NCBI GenBank assembly: GCA_016841445.1
Contig: JAENZD010000003.1
Span: forward strand, 95,212 to 159,211
DNA from: Anaerolineaceae bacterium
GTDB lineage: Bacteria; Chloroflexota; Anaerolineae; Anaerolineales; Anaerolineaceae
Direction of reading: 5' to 3'
Length of the DNA: 64,000 nt
Positions 15,877-25,625 of this stretch are shown here, one piece after another. Below the pieces are notes generated by a model that worked only from the letters and a program-made list of their open reading frames with translations, ran no database searches and was not told where the DNA came from. The translations under genes and the position numbers were made by a program. Every line of letters starts with the position of its first letter. Position 1 is the first letter of the stretch.

Positions 15877-17229
15877 ATGACGGCAGCATCTGTGATTTTA
15901 GCAGCGGGCCAGGGGACCCGAATGCGCTCAACCCTTCCAAAAGTTCTGCATCCTGTCGTAGGCAAACCCATGGTCTGGTATGCGTTGGAAGCCGTTAAAG
16001 ACCTCGTCGATCAAAAGCCCGTCCTTGTGGTTGGCTATGGTGCGGAGCAAGTCAAAAAGGCGATTGGCGACCAGGCGGATTATGTCACCCAGGAGCAGCA
16101 GTTGGGAACCGGACATGCCGTATCTGTCACCCGCTCAAAATTAGCGGGGAAAGCGGATATTTTATTGGTCACATTTGCGGATATGCCGCTGCTGACCCGG
16201 GAAACCCTGGAAGACTTGATCAAGCTGCATGCCGGTTCAGACAGCCCGGTAACGATGACAAGTTTCATTGGGGATGAAGCCCGCGGCTTCGGTCGTGTTG
16301 TGCGAGATGAAGCGGGGCATGTTGCCGCTATCGTGGAGCAAGCGGATGCAACCCCAGAGCAGCTGTCGATCCGGGAATATAATGTGAGCGCCTATTGTTT
16401 CAAGGCAAGCTGGTTGTGGCGTGCCCTGGAGCAGATCCCTGTCTCATTGAAGGGTGAATACTATTTGACAGATGTAATCGGACTGGCGGTTGCTGAGGGG
16501 TACGATGTGAATGCTTTAGTACTGGAAGATCCTTCGGATGGCATTGGTTTAAATAACCGAGTTCATTTAGCGACAGTGGAATGCATCATGCGGCAGCGCA
16601 TTAATGAAAAATGGATGCTGGAAGGCGTCACATTGATTGATCCTGATGCAACCTACATTGAACCAGATGTCAGGATTGGCAAGGATACCACGATTCAGCC
16701 CAATACGCATCTGCGTGGCAGCACGGTCATCGGTGAGCATTGTGAAATTGGTCCGGATACCATTGTGGTGGATTCGGAAATTGGGAATCATGTTCAACTG
16801 CTGGCATCCGTTCTTGAAGAAGCCAGCGTTGCGGATCATGTTAGTATGGGTCCCTTCTGCCATTTACGGAAAGGGGCGATTTTGGACGAGTATGTCCATC
16901 TTGGAAATTTTGGAGAGGTGAAGGATTCATATCTTGGCCCCCATACCAAGATGGGCCATTTTTCCTATATCGGAAATGCAAAAATTGGTGCCAACGTCAA
17001 TATCGGCGCAGGTACGATCACCTGTAATTACGACGGGGAGAAGAAGAACCCAACGGAGATTGGTGATGATGTGTTTATCGGAAGCGATACAATGCTTGTT
17101 GCACCGGTAAAAATTGGAGACCGAAGCATTACTGCTGCAGGGTCTGTTGTTACCAAGGATGTTCCGGATGACGCTTTGGTGATGGGAGTTCCTGCCAAAC
17201 AGAAACGGAAGAAAGAAAAAAGTGACTGA
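15877..17229 (+). CDS. glmU: Bifunctional GlmU (GlcN-1-P acetyltransferase / GlcNAc-1-P uridyltransferase)
   Basis: GlmU makes UDP-N-acetylglucosamine for peptidoglycan by acetylating glucosamine-1-phosphate and then transferring UMP. The 450 residues hold an N-terminal Rossmann-like pyrophosphorylase domain with LAAGQGTRM and [13 protein letters not shown], and a C-terminal left-handed beta-helix of hexapeptide repeats (about 250-440). The acetyltransferase stretch [13 protein letters not shown] is intact. It is the first gene of a run with the CNNM/CorC gene, which it overlaps by 8 nt, followed by cdd. Confidence 0.96.
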   Translation: MTAASVILAAGQGTRMRSTLPKVLHPVVGKPMVWYALEAVKDLVDQKPVLVVGYGAEQVKKAIGDQADYVTQEQQLGTGHAVSVTRSKLAGKADILLVTFADMPLLTRETLEDLIKLHAGSDSPVTMTSFIGDEARGFGRVVRDEAGHVAAIVEQADATPEQLSIREYNVSAYCFKASWLWRALEQIPVSLKGEYYLTDVIGLAVAEGYDVNALVLEDPSDGIGLNNRVHLATVECIMRQRINEKWMLEGVTLIDPDATYIEPDVRIGKDTTIQPNTHLRGSTVIGEHCEIGPDTIVVDSEIGNHVQLLASVLEEASVADHVSMGPFCHLRKGAILDEYVHLGNFGEVKDSYLGPHTKMGHFSYIGNAKIGANVNIGAGTITCNYDGEKKNPTEIGDDVFIGSDTMLVAPVKIGDRSITAAGSVVTKDVPDDALVMGVPAKQKRKKEKSD

Positions 17230-18499
17230 CAACGTAATCATTTGGATATTAACAGGGATCATATTCCTGCTGGATCTGCTGTTGGTTGCCGTAAAGGCCA
17301 GTATGACTTATGCCCGGTTGCCGCAATTGTTTAACCTGCGAGAAACTCGCGAGCAAGCAGTGGACCGGACGGTGGAAGTACTGGAGAATCCGAAACTGAA
17401 GACCAGTTTGCGGCTTTCCGTGATATTGGTCCATTTCTTATTCGTTGGTTTGGTGACTTTACTGCTGCAGCCTTTTATGGCCGAGGTAGGCATCTGGCTG
17501 TTCATCCTCTTCCTGCTCGTTGGCATGATGATCCTCAGCATCATTGAGTTCAGCGTGGAATCGCTGATCCTCAAGCAGCCTGAAGAAAATGCAATCCAGA
17601 TGCGGTTTTACGCTGCCCTGGTGCTTTTTTTATTCAACCCGCTCTCGTCTTTACTGATGAAGATCCTTGGCCCGAATGCTGCTCAAGTGACCCTGGCCTC
17701 GATGACAGAGGAAGAACTGAAAAACTGGGTCGAAGTAGGACAGCCTGAAGGATCGCTTGAAAGGGGTGAGCGGGAGATGATTTACTCAATCTTCCAGTTT
17801 GGCGATACCCTAGCTAAGGACATCATGGTGCCAAGGATTGATGTGTTGGCGCTTGACATCAAGGCTACACTAGGTGAAGCCAGGGCAACTTTCCTGAGTG
17901 CCGGGCATTCCCGGGTGCCGGTCTACGAGGACACGGTAGATAATGTTGTTGGTTTGTTGTATGCAAAAGACCTTCTGAGCATCCAGGAGGATGATGCTCT
18001 GATTTCTTCCCATCGTGAACTGCTGCGTTTGGCATATTTTGTGCCTGAGGCAAAGAAAGTGGATGAGCTGCTGGCTGAGATGCAAGCACGCAGCATGCAT
18101 ATGGCGATCATTGTGGATGAATACGGTGGCGTTGCAGGGGTGGTCACGTTGGAAGATATAGTCGAAGAGATCATTGGCGAAATCCGGGATGAATATGATG
18201 AAAGTGAGGAAATGCCTTTTTCTGTGGTGAATGAAAATGAGATCATTTTCCTGGGTCGTGTTGATCTTGACATTTTTAATGAAATGATGGGCAGCAGTAT
18301 CGCCACTGAGAATGCCGACACGATAGGCGGCTATATTTATGGTGAAATTGGTGATGTGCCAAACGGTGGTGAAATCCTGCGCGAGGATGGGGTGACACTG
18401 ATCGTTGAAGAAGTGGTTGGCAGGCGGATCACTAAAGTCCGGGCAAGACGTGAAGAGTCAGTATCCCCTGAAGAGGTAGGTGAAAATGGCAGCAAATGA
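17222..18499 (+). CDS. CNNM/CorC-type membrane protein with CBS pair
   Basis: This is a 425-residue protein. The first 150 residues hold several membrane helices of the DUF21/CNNM type. Residues 185-320 form a CBS pair (the start is marked by [14 protein letters not shown], the second CBS by [30 protein letters not shown] split across its core). Residues 325-415 are the CorC/HlyC transporter-associated domain. Proteins of this family affect Mg2+ or Co2+ transport. The N-terminal domain is more divergent than usual. The start is a GTG inside the glmU end, and the stop overlaps cdd, so the three are an operon. Confidence 0.88.
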   Translation: MTDNVIIWILTGIIFLLDLLLVAVKASMTYARLPQLFNLRETREQAVDRTVEVLENPKLKTSLRLSVILVHFLFVGLVTLLLQPFMAEVGIWLFILFLLVGMMILSIIEFSVESLILKQPEENAIQMRFYAALVLFLFNPLSSLLMKILGPNAAQVTLASMTEEELKNWVEVGQPEGSLERGEREMIYSIFQFGDTLAKDIMVPRIDVLALDIKATLGEARATFLSAGHSRVPVYEDTVDNVVGLLYAKDLLSIQEDDALISSHRELLRLAYFVPEAKKVDELLAEMQARSMHMAIIVDEYGGVAGVVTLEDIVEEIIGEIRDEYDESEEMPFSVVNENEIIFLGRVDLDIFNEMMGSSIATENADTIGGYIYGEIGDVPNGGEILREDGVTLIVEEVVGRRITKVRARREESVSPEEVGENGSK

Positions 18500-18893
18500 A
18501 ATGCGAGAAAAATTAATTGAAAAAGCAGCAGAAGCGTATCAAAAAGCGCACGCGCCTTATTCAAATTATTCAGTGGGTGCGGCAGTTCTGGCAGATGATG
18601 GTGAAATCTACGATGGGATCAATATCGAAAATGCTGTTTATCCGCTGACGATCTGTGCAGAACGGGTTGCAATATTCAAAGCGGTTTCCGCAGGGAAGAA
18701 GAAGTTCAAAGCGATTGCTGTCGTGACGAAAAATGGCGGCACACCATGCGGATCTTGCCGGCAGGTGATGGCTGAATTCGGACTGGATACGGTTGTTTAT
18801 ATTGCGGATACTTCTGGAAAACTCATTCAAACCACTACCGTTTCTGAGCTTCTGCCAAATGCCTTTGGTGAGGGTGACCTGAACGAGTCCTGA
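18486..18893 (+). CDS. cdd: Cytidine deaminase
   Basis: Cytidine deaminase converts cytidine and deoxycytidine to uridines in pyrimidine salvage. This is the short homotetrameric type (135 residues). The catalytic CAE motif is at 57-59 with E59 as proton shuttle, and PCGSC gives C88 and C91, so zinc is held by three cysteines. The ATG at 18486 sits behind AGGTAGG and is preferred over a GTG two codons earlier. It overlaps the 3-prime end of the CNNM/CorC gene by 14 nt. Confidence 0.95.
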   Translation: MAANEMREKLIEKAAEAYQKAHAPYSNYSVGAAVLADDGEIYDGINIENAVYPLTICAERVAIFKAVSAGKKKFKAIAVVTKNGGTPCGSCRQVMAEFGLDTVVYIADTSGKLIQTTTVSELLPNAFGEGDLNES

Positions 18894-18918
18894 AAATGGT
18901 GTCTTTTTATTGCTGGTC

Positions 18919-18954
18919 AGCGCTACCCAATCAATTGGTGATGCGCTTTTTTTT
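18919..18954 (+). terminator. Terminator after cdd
   Basis: AGCGC at 18919 pairs with GCGCT ending at 18946, and ACCCA with TGGTG inside gives a long imperfect stem, followed by T8. It ends the glmU-CNNM-cdd transcript. recO starts 27 nt later and so needs its own promoter or read-through. Confidence 0.75.
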
Positions 18955-18980
18955 ATCAGTCGAGGAATAAATAGCCTTCT

Positions 18981-19772
18981 ATGTCTCCCAGAGAAATCCG
19001 AACTTATCGAACGCAAGCTGTCGTTCTCGGTCATGTTGAATTTGGTGAAGCCGACCGCATCCTCAAGCTATTTACCCATGAGAGGGGGAAGATCACTGCT
19101 ATTGCTAAGGGTGTCAGGAAAATCCGGTCCCGTAAGGCTGGCCATCTGGAGCCTTTTACACGTGTCAACCTATTCCTGGCAAAGGGGCGCAACATGGATA
19201 TCATCACCCAGGCAGAAACTGTTGATGCCTATTTGGATCTGCGAGAAGATTTACGGCGGGTGGCTTATGCTGCGTATGTGGTTGAAGTTCTGGACCGTTT
19301 TACCTATGAGGAGGGGCAAAATGTGGGGATTTTCAATCTCCTCGTGAATACCCTCAGTAGGTTAGAAACACATCCCAACTCGGAAACAGTCATCCATTAT
19401 TTTGAACTTCGCCTGCTGGAACTGCTGGGTTTCCGCCCCCAACTTTTCGAGTGTGTAGCGTGTGGGGAACCCATCCAACCACAGGACCAGTATTTTTCCG
19501 CCCTTGCAGGGGGTGTTGTTTGCCCCAAGGACGCTGGATCACGTCCCGAAGCCTGGCCGGTAAAGAAGGATGTTTTAAGATACTTGCGACATCTGCAGCG
19601 TTCAAAATGGCGCTCGCTTGAAAATGTTACCATCCCTGAAGGTTTAGAGAAGGATTTGGAAGGTTTGATGGAGAAATATTTTACATATCTATTGGAAAGA
19701 AAATTGAATTCACCGGAATTTATCAGGGATATCAAACAATCGCAGCTGGAAAAAGGGTCTGAAGATCGATAG
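18981..19772 (+). CDS. recO: DNA repair protein RecO
   Basis: RecO anneals single strands and helps load RecA with RecR in gap repair. The 263 residues show the N-terminal OB fold (YRTQAVVLGHVEFGEADRIL) and a helical C-terminal domain with a zinc site from CVACGEP and a later VVCPKD. Length and order are normal for the family. It lies upstream of glyQS with a 119-bp gap, which holds the promoter of the latter. Confidence 0.93.
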   Translation: MSPREIRTYRTQAVVLGHVEFGEADRILKLFTHERGKITAIAKGVRKIRSRKAGHLEPFTRVNLFLAKGRNMDIITQAETVDAYLDLREDLRRVAYAAYVVEVLDRFTYEEGQNVGIFNLLVNTLSRLETHPNSETVIHYFELRLLELLGFRPQLFECVACGEPIQPQDQYFSALAGGVVCPKDAGSRPEAWPVKKDVLRYLRHLQRSKWRSLENVTIPEGLEKDLEGLMEKYFTYLLERKLNSPEFIRDIKQSQLEKGSEDR

Positions 19773-19804
19773 CGTAGATTTTATTAAATCATGTTAATCG
19801 GGGG

Positions 19805-19813
19805 TGGTATAAT
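19805..19813 (+). promoter_or_regulatory. Extended -10 promoter of glyQS
   Basis: TGGTATAAT is an extended -10 element (TGN plus a perfect TATAAT at 19808-19813). No good -35 hexamer lies 17 bp upstream, which is acceptable for extended -10 promoters. The expected start near 19820 would give a leader of about 70 nt. Confidence 0.6.
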
Positions 19814-19891
19814 GAAGCGGTTCTTTTTTACACGAAAGTTATAAAATAATTCATTATCATTTGAGTTATTTTCAGCGGAGAAAAAAGCTTT

Positions 19892-22888
19892 ATGAATAAA
19901 ACGCCTGATTTTCAATCCATCATTATGAGACTGCAGGAGTTCTGGGCGGAACGTAACTGCCTGATATGGCAGCCGTACTACTCACAGGTTGGTGCAGGGA
20001 CGATGAACCCGGCTACGTTTTTACGCGTGTTGGGGCCAGAGCCGTGGCATGTTGCATATGTGGAGCCCTCAATCCGTCCAGATGATGGACGATATGGGGA
20101 TAACCCCAACCGTCTGCAGCAGTTTTACCAATTCCAGGTGATCCTTAAACCTGATCCGGGAAACCCGCAGGAAATTTATCTTGAATCGCTGCAAGCCCTG
20201 GGGATTGACCCAGCCAAACACGACATCCGTTTTGTCGAAGATAACTGGCAGCAGCCTGCAATTGGTGCCTGGGGGCTTGGGTGGGAAGTCTGGTTAGATG
20301 GGCAGGAGATCACGCAGTTCACTTACTTCCAGCAGTGCGGGGGCGTGGAGTTGGAACCGGTTTCAGTCGAATTAACTTATGGGCTTGAAAGAATAGCCAT
20401 GACGCTGCAAGGCGTTCGTCATTTCAAAGATATTCAATGGAGTCCAGAGCGCACCTATGGTGATGTGAACCTGATGGGTGAACGTGAACACAGTACCTAT
20501 TACTTTGATGTGGCTGAGGTCGATCGCATGCGGAAGTTGTACGAAATGTATGAACAGGAAGCAGAGCGTGCGATTGAAGCGGGGTTGGTGCTCCCGGCCC
20601 ATGATTATGTGCTGAAAACATCCCATACATTCAATATCCTGGATACACGGGGTGCTGTTGGTGTTACAGAACGGCAGGCATTATTTAAGCGAACGCGTGA
20701 GTTAGCCCGAAAGGTTGCTGCCGCATACGTTGAGCAGCGCGAACAGGCTGAATATCCATGGTTGGTGGATGAAGGGACGAAACAAACCCAGTTAAATGAG
20801 ACTGAGGTCGGGGAACTCTCGGATGAGACCGCTCCGTTTGTTCTTGAGATCGGAACTGAGGAGCTGCCAACTGCTGACCTGGATGGTGCGCTGGTGCAGC
20901 TGCGGGAGCGTGTGCCTGGTTTTCTGGCTGAATTAAGGCTGGAACATGGTGCGATCAAGGTTGAAGGAACCCCACGCCGGATTGTCGTTTTTATAGATGA
21001 CCTGATTTCAAGACAGCCTGATCTATCAATGGAGATCAAAGGCCCACCTGCTGGGCGTGCGTTTGACGCTGATGGCCACCCGACCCGGGCTGCACAGGGC
21101 TTTGCTGCCAGCAAAGGGATTGATGTTTCTGCTCTCACAATAAAAACTGTCGATGGCGGCGATTATGTTGTAGCAAATTATAAAGAAGAAGGTGAAGCTT
21201 CATTAACGGTATTGGGCTCTGCATTGGCAGACCTGGTCGCCAGCATTCGTTTTAATAAATCGATGCGCTGGAATGAAAGCGGGATTGCTTTTTCGAGACC
21301 GATCCGCTGGCTGCTGGCTCTGCATGGCGAATCTATCGTGTCGTTTGAATATGCGGGATTAGCCAGCGGTCGAGAAAGCCGTGGGCTCCGTTTTGGGGAA
21401 TCGTCAAAATTTACAGCTGACTCGCCCAGGGATTATTTAGCAAGAATTAAAGATGAAGGCATCATACTTGATCAGGATTTGCGACGGCGGGAGATTAAGA
21501 AACAAGCTGATAAACTAGCTGCTGGGGTCGGAGGCATCATACCTGACGATCCTGAATTACTGGTGGAAGTTGCGAACCTGGTTGAAAAACCAATTGCATT
21601 CCTGGGTGAATTTGATCAGGCTTATCTGGCGGTCTTGCCGCCTGAAGTACTGATTTCTGTGATGAAGAAGCACCAGCGATATTTTGTGATTGAAGATGAA
21701 TCCGGAAATCTTTTACCTTACTTTGTGGCTGTTCGCAACGGTGGTGAGAAATACCTAGATATTGTCACGGATGGCAATGAACAGGTGATCCTGGCGCGAT
21801 TTGATGATGCCCAGTTCTTTGTTAAAAAGGATCTGGAAGATCCTCTGGAAGCATTTATCGATGACCTGAGCACATTAACCTTCCAGGTTAAACTCGGTTC
21901 TTTCCTGGATAAAACTCGCAGGATCCAAAAACTGGTTGAGCCCCTGGGCGAAGTATTGAGTCTATCAGAGGAGGAGATGGCGACAACCCGGCGAGCGGCT
22001 GAACTTTGTAAAGCGGACCTGGCAACCAATATGGTAGTGGAAATGACTTCACTGCAGGGCATCATGGGGCGCTACTATGCGCTTCACAGCGGTGAAGCAC
22101 CTGCGGTTGCTGAGGCAATATTTGAACATTACCTGCCGCGCTCTGCCAGTGACCACCTTCCTGAGAAGAAACCAGGGTTGGTCGTTGGTTTAGCAGATCG
22201 CCTTGATTCATTGATGGGGTTGTTCGCCATCGGGCAGGCACCAACCGGCACAAAAGATCCTTTTGCACAGCGGCGTGCAGCATTGGGCGTTTGCCAGAAT
22301 CTGATCGAATGGCAGCAGAATCTGGACCTCGGTTGGGCGTTGGCAGAAGCTGCTCACGGTCTCGAAATGGATGTAGCTGAGAGTGAGATATCTGCCTGCC
22401 TGGAATTCATCCAGGGACGATTGCGCGGCATGCTGCTGGATCTGAATTTTAACTACGATGTGATTGAGGCTGTCCTGGCTGAAAAAGGGAATGACCCTTA
22501 CAGCGCTTTTGTAGATGTCCAGTCGTTATCCGGTTGGGTTGCCCGTGAGGTTTGGGGTGAAATCCTGCCGGCGTTCAGCCGGTGTGTCAGGATTACTCGT
22601 GACCAGGAAGAGGTTTACCAGGTCAACGCTTCGAAATTTGAAACAGATTCAGAAAAGATGCTCTTTGATATACTATTGGGTGCTGAAAAGGAATTGGAAG
22701 GGTTAGACTCTGTTGACGCATTCCTGAATGCGTTTCTTCCGATGATCCCGATGATCAACCGCTTTTTTGATGAGGTTTTGGTCATGGCAGAGGATGATAC
22801 AGTCAGGGCTAACAGGTTGGGTCTTCTGCAGCGGGTTTCTGCTCTTTCTGATGGGATTGTTGACCTCAGTTATCTTGAAGGTTTCTAA
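19892..22888 (+). CDS. glyQS: Glycyl-tRNA synthetase, alpha and beta chains fused
   Basis: This enzyme charges tRNA-Gly. Most bacteria with this type make separate alpha (GlyQ) and beta (GlyS) chains; here both are in one 998-residue protein. Residues 1-290 are the catalytic alpha part ([21 protein letters not shown] split over motif regions, [15 protein letters not shown]). A short linker (about 290-315) follows. Residues 316-998 are the beta part ([11 protein letters not shown], then the KMSKSLGN-free HD-like and tRNA-binding regions). Single-chain versions are known in chlamydiae and some other phyla. There is no sign of a frameshift. A hairpin terminator follows the gene. Confidence 0.95.
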   Translation: MNKTPDFQSIIMRLQEFWAERNCLIWQPYYSQVGAGTMNPATFLRVLGPEPWHVAYVEPSIRPDDGRYGDNPNRLQQFYQFQVILKPDPGNPQEIYLESLQALGIDPAKHDIRFVEDNWQQPAIGAWGLGWEVWLDGQEITQFTYFQQCGGVELEPVSVELTYGLERIAMTLQGVRHFKDIQWSPERTYGDVNLMGEREHSTYYFDVAEVDRMRKLYEMYEQEAERAIEAGLVLPAHDYVLKTSHTFNILDTRGAVGVTERQALFKRTRELARKVAAAYVEQREQAEYPWLVDEGTKQTQLNETEVGELSDETAPFVLEIGTEELPTADLDGALVQLRERVPGFLAELRLEHGAIKVEGTPRRIVVFIDDLISRQPDLSMEIKGPPAGRAFDADGHPTRAAQGFAASKGIDVSALTIKTVDGGDYVVANYKEEGEASLTVLGSALADLVASIRFNKSMRWNESGIAFSRPIRWLLALHGESIVSFEYAGLASGRESRGLRFGESSKFTADSPRDYLARIKDEGIILDQDLRRREIKKQADKLAAGVGGIIPDDPELLVEVANLVEKPIAFLGEFDQAYLAVLPPEVLISVMKKHQRYFVIEDESGNLLPYFVAVRNGGEKYLDIVTDGNEQVILARFDDAQFFVKKDLEDPLEAFIDDLSTLTFQVKLGSFLDKTRRIQKLVEPLGEVLSLSEEEMATTRRAAELCKADLATNMVVEMTSLQGIMGRYYALHSGEAPAVAEAIFEHYLPRSASDHLPEKKPGLVVGLADRLDSLMGLFAIGQAPTGTKDPFAQRRAALGVCQNLIEWQQNLDLGWALAEAAHGLEMDVAESEISACLEFIQGRLRGMLLDLNFNYDVIEAVLAEKGNDPYSAFVDVQSLSGWVAREVWGEILPAFSRCVRITRDQEEVYQVNASKFETDSEKMLFDILLGAEKELEGLDSVDAFLNAFLPMIPMINRFFDEVLVMAEDDTVRANRLGLLQRVSALSDGIVDLSYLEGF

Positions 22889-22909
22889 TCACCGAATAAA
22901 AACAATAAA

Positions 22910-22984
22910 GATCCAGAGGTTTAATGGGTAATCTCTGGATCGTTTATGATTACACGATGAGACGTTGTAAGCAACGTCTCATCG
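22910..22984. terminator. Two hairpins between convergent genes
   Basis: GATCCAGAG (22910-22918) pairs with CTCTGGATC (22933-22941) and is followed by GTTT. A second, perfect 13-bp stem (22955-22967 with 22972-22984, TAAG loop) is followed by TCTTTAATTT. They lie between glyQS and the convergent HUMPS-fold gene and can serve both directions. Confidence 0.75.
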
Positions 22985-23021
22985 TCTTTAATTTAGGTTG
23001 AGGTAATTGACTAAGGTTTGC

Positions 23022-23693
23022 TCAGGATATTGTTTCCAGAAACTGTTTTGAAATCTGGGTGATGTTTTCTTTTGTACTGATACCAGCCCAGCCGTCACCT
23101 GGACGGACAATATTTGCGACGACAATGTTTGCACCGTTAAAGATGGCGCTCCGAGCTTCTCGCAGATCAACACCACCAGCAGCAGATATGAGAGAATCAT
23201 ATTTACTTCGAATGCGGTTGATCTGCCGGTAGCGGATCATTTTACCCCGGGTATTCTCTTCATCGCGCCCGCGATGGATGACGATGATATCCGGCGCGTG
23301 TTTTAGCGGTCTCAGGACATCCAGGGGATCTGTTACACCCAACAGGTCTATCATAGAAAGCATATTTAATTGGCTGCAGCGCTCTATGAACATGTCAAGG
23401 GTCTCTGGTGGGGCATTCCCTAAAACTGTTGCAGCGGTTGCCCCGGCCCGGCGAGCCATATCGACTTCCCCAATGGCACCATCCGCAACCTTGAGATCAG
23501 CCACGATATGTCCCGACCAGCGGATCCGAATGGCTCGAACTGCAGCCATCCCCGCCAATTTTATCAAGGGTGTCCCAGCTTCTATCAGGATGCGGTCGCT
23601 GGATGGGATGTGGGGCAGGATCTGTAACAACATCCCAAGATCGTAATTAAATGCGATCTGTAAATACCTGATGTTGTTATTAAGTTTCTGCAC
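23022..23693 (-). CDS. HUMPS/OMPDC-family decarboxylase or aldolase-like enzyme
   Basis: This 223-residue TIM barrel belongs to the orotidine-5-phosphate decarboxylase suprafamily, closest in motif to 3-hexulose-6-phosphate synthase and 3-keto-gulonate-6-phosphate decarboxylase. Visible motifs are IEAGTPLIK (substrate and metal side), ADLKVADG (catalytic D-x-K-x-x-D) and a C-terminal phosphate loop around AAGGV and ANIVRPGD. The sugar-phosphate substrate cannot be fixed from sequence; no isomerase partner (hxlB) is next to it. The start is a GTG 3 nt behind the slipin stop, so it is co-transcribed with the slipin. Confidence 0.78.
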   Translation of the reverse strand: MQKLNNNIRYLQIAFNYDLGMLLQILPHIPSSDRILIEAGTPLIKLAGMAAVRAIRIRWSGHIVADLKVADGAIGEVDMARRAGATAATVLGNAPPETLDMFIERCSQLNMLSMIDLLGVTDPLDVLRPLKHAPDIIVIHRGRDEENTRGKMIRYRQINRIRSKYDSLISAAGGVDLREARSAIFNGANIVVANIVRPGDGWAGISTKENITQISKQFLETIS

Positions 23694-23695
23694 GC

Positions 23696-24484
23696 CTAAT
23701 CACCTTTCTTGGTTGTAATGAGATCTGCCAGATTTGCCATATTGGAAGGCATGAACATAATAATTTTTTCAGAGGGGTCAGAAGCGATATCCCGGATGGT
23801 CTGGAGCGTTCTTAAGTGGAGAGCGCCAGGAGAGGATGACAGCTCATCAGCGGCTGCGCGGAGGTTCTTTGACGCTTCCAATTCACCCTGCGAAGCGATA
23901 ATGGTTGCCCGTCTTTCGCGTTCGGCTTCAGCCTGGCGTGCCATAGCCCGTTTCATCTCAGCAGGCAGTTCCAATTCCTGGATTTTGATGGATTCAATAT
24001 CGACGCCCCAATAGCTGGTTTCAGCATCTACGATCTCCTTGATTGCTTCTGCGATTTGAAGGCGCTCCATCAGGACGGTATCCATTTCGTTGTTACCGAT
24101 CACGTCCCTCAAGGCAGCCTGGGTATACTGCCGGATGGCAAAGATATAATCCTCGATCTTAATGATGACCGATTCCGGGTCGATCACTTTGAAGTACACC
24201 ACGGCGTTAACCAGCATGGGAATGTTATCTTTGGTCATCACTTCCTGGCGTGGAACTTCTGCTGTGGCCAGGCGCATATCCACCCTGCGCATGATCTGTA
24301 TGATTGGGATCAGGAAAGATAAACCCGGATTCCGCACACCTGTGAATTTACCCAGCGTAAAGATGACCCCGCGTTCATATTCAGGGATAACTTTGATGGA
24401 TCGCAAGGCGATGATGAACAGGAACAGCAAGATGACACCAATACCACAGGTAATAAATAGTGTTGAGTCAGTTAAACCAAACAT
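23696..24484 (-). CDS. Slipin (SPFH/band 7 membrane protein)
   Basis: This is a 262-residue stomatin-like protein. One N-terminal membrane helix (residues 8-25) is followed by the SPFH domain (about 28-190; IPEYERGVIFTLGKF, NPGLSFLIP, VDMRLAT) and an oligomerising helix rich in Ala, Glu and Arg. Slipins assemble into membrane microdomain scaffolds. Many have an NfeD partner, but none is present here; instead the next gene is an HUMPS-fold enzyme. The promoter should lie in the 151-bp spacer shared with the rightward MBL-fold gene. Confidence 0.9.
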   Translation of the reverse strand: MFGLTDSTLFITCGIGVILLFLFIIALRSIKVIPEYERGVIFTLGKFTGVRNPGLSFLIPIIQIMRRVDMRLATAEVPRQEVMTKDNIPMLVNAVVYFKVIDPESVIIKIEDYIFAIRQYTQAALRDVIGNNEMDTVLMERLQIAEAIKEIVDAETSYWGVDIESIKIQELELPAEMKRAMARQAEAERERRATIIASQGELEASKNLRAAADELSSSPGALHLRTLQTIRDIASDPSEKIIMFMPSNMANLADLITTKKGD

Positions 24485-24635
24485 GTTAATGCTCCTTTAT
24501 TCGAATAATCTTGAAATAGCTTATTAAATTGTACGATAAAAAAGACCTTATGGGCTCATAAAATATACGGGTTCTGCGATGTATGGTATTTGGCAGGACG
24601 TTGTATAATTATAATTACAATAACTTGGAGGTTTT

Positions 24636-25286
24636 ATGGAAATTACCTGGCATGGCAATTCTTGTTTTAGAATCACAGAACGTGGGATGGCGAATGTGGT
24701 CACTGATCCCTATGATCCTGAGGTTGTTGGATTAGACCCAGGAAAGCTCAGGGCAGATGTCGTTACGATCAGCTGCGGAAAACCCGGTCACAATTTTACG
24801 AATGCGATCCGTGGGTCGGCGATTGAGATCTCCGGTCCCGGAGAATATGAAATCGGCGGCGTTTTTATTACTGGCGTATTAATTAATGGCAGCAAGAAAA
24901 AGAAAACAGATGATGAAATGCGGAATACTGTTTATTTGATAGATTATAACGGCTTGACGGTTGCACACCTGGGCGAGCTGAATAATGTCCCCAGTCAGAC
25001 AGAAGTTGAAGGACTGGGTGAGGTGAATGTGGCTTTAGTGCCGGTTGGCGGTGATTCGAGCCTCAATGCAGCCAAAGCCGCTGAAGTTATCAGCTTATTG
25101 GAGCCGAGTATCGTGATCCCGATGCATTATAAAGTGAGCGGTTCATTGCAGAAATTGGATCCGCTCTCAAAGTTCCTGAAAGAGATGGGCTTAACAGAAG
25201 TGGAAACTGAAGAGTCGATAAAACTATCGAGCGTCAATGTGCTTCCCGAAGAAACTCGTGTTATGGTGCTTGATCTGAGTTTATGA
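24636..25286 (+). CDS. MBL-fold protein with degenerate metal site
   Basis: This is a 216-residue protein with the metallo-beta-lactamase fold of the UlaG-like group: MEITWHGNSCFRI, VVTDPYDP, ISGPGEYEIGG, IPMHYK. In active members the loop after the second strand reads HxHxDH. Here it reads SCGKPGHN, so only the last His remains, while later ligands such as HLGEL and PMHY are present. The protein may bind a single metal or be non-catalytic. The ATG follows TTGGAGG, with TATAAT boxes at 24604 and 24610 upstream. The next gene begins 37 nt later. Confidence 0.8.
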   Translation: MEITWHGNSCFRITERGMANVVTDPYDPEVVGLDPGKLRADVVTISCGKPGHNFTNAIRGSAIEISGPGEYEIGGVFITGVLINGSKKKKTDDEMRNTVYLIDYNGLTVAHLGELNNVPSQTEVEGLGEVNVALVPVGGDSSLNAAKAAEVISLLEPSIVIPMHYKVSGSLQKLDPLSKFLKEMGLTEVETEESIKLSSVNVLPEETRVMVLDLSL

Positions 25287-25322
25287 TAATGGCCTTTACC
25301 GGGTACATTTAAGGAAAGACTT

Positions 25323-25625
25323 ATGAATGTAAAAGTGATCATGTCCTGGGATATTATCCAGGGTCGCGAGCAGGAATATTTTGAATTCGTTGTGCGCCGT
25401 TTTATGCCCGGGGTGCAGAAGCTAGGTATGGCGTTAAGTGATGCCTGGGTGACAATCTATGGTGAACGCCCACAAATACTGGTCGGTGCGGTAGTTCCCG
25501 GAAAAGCAAAAGCTGAAAAGATCATTTCCTCAGAGGAGTGGCAGAAGTTGAACAGCCGGTTAATGGATTTTGTTCAAAATTATGAAGTAAAAATTGCCCC
25601 GCTTGAAGGAGGCTTTCAATTTTAA
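25323..25625 (+). CDS. Hypothetical protein, possible ferredoxin-like barrel
   Basis: This is a 100-residue soluble protein. The pattern is strand (VKVIMSWDII), long helix (EYFEFVVRRFMPGVQKL), strand (LSDAWVTIYG), strand (QILVGAVV), helix (AEKIISSEEWQKLNSRLMDF), strand (YEVKIAPL). This matches the beta-alpha-beta layout of dimeric alpha-beta barrel proteins, but I cannot name a family. The stop overlaps the mutY start by one base (TAATG), so translation of mutY is probably coupled to it. Confidence 0.7.
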   Translation: MNVKVIMSWDIIQGREQEYFEFVVRRFMPGVQKLGMALSDAWVTIYGERPQILVGAVVPGKAKAEKIISSEEWQKLNSRLMDFVQNYEVKIAPLEGGFQF

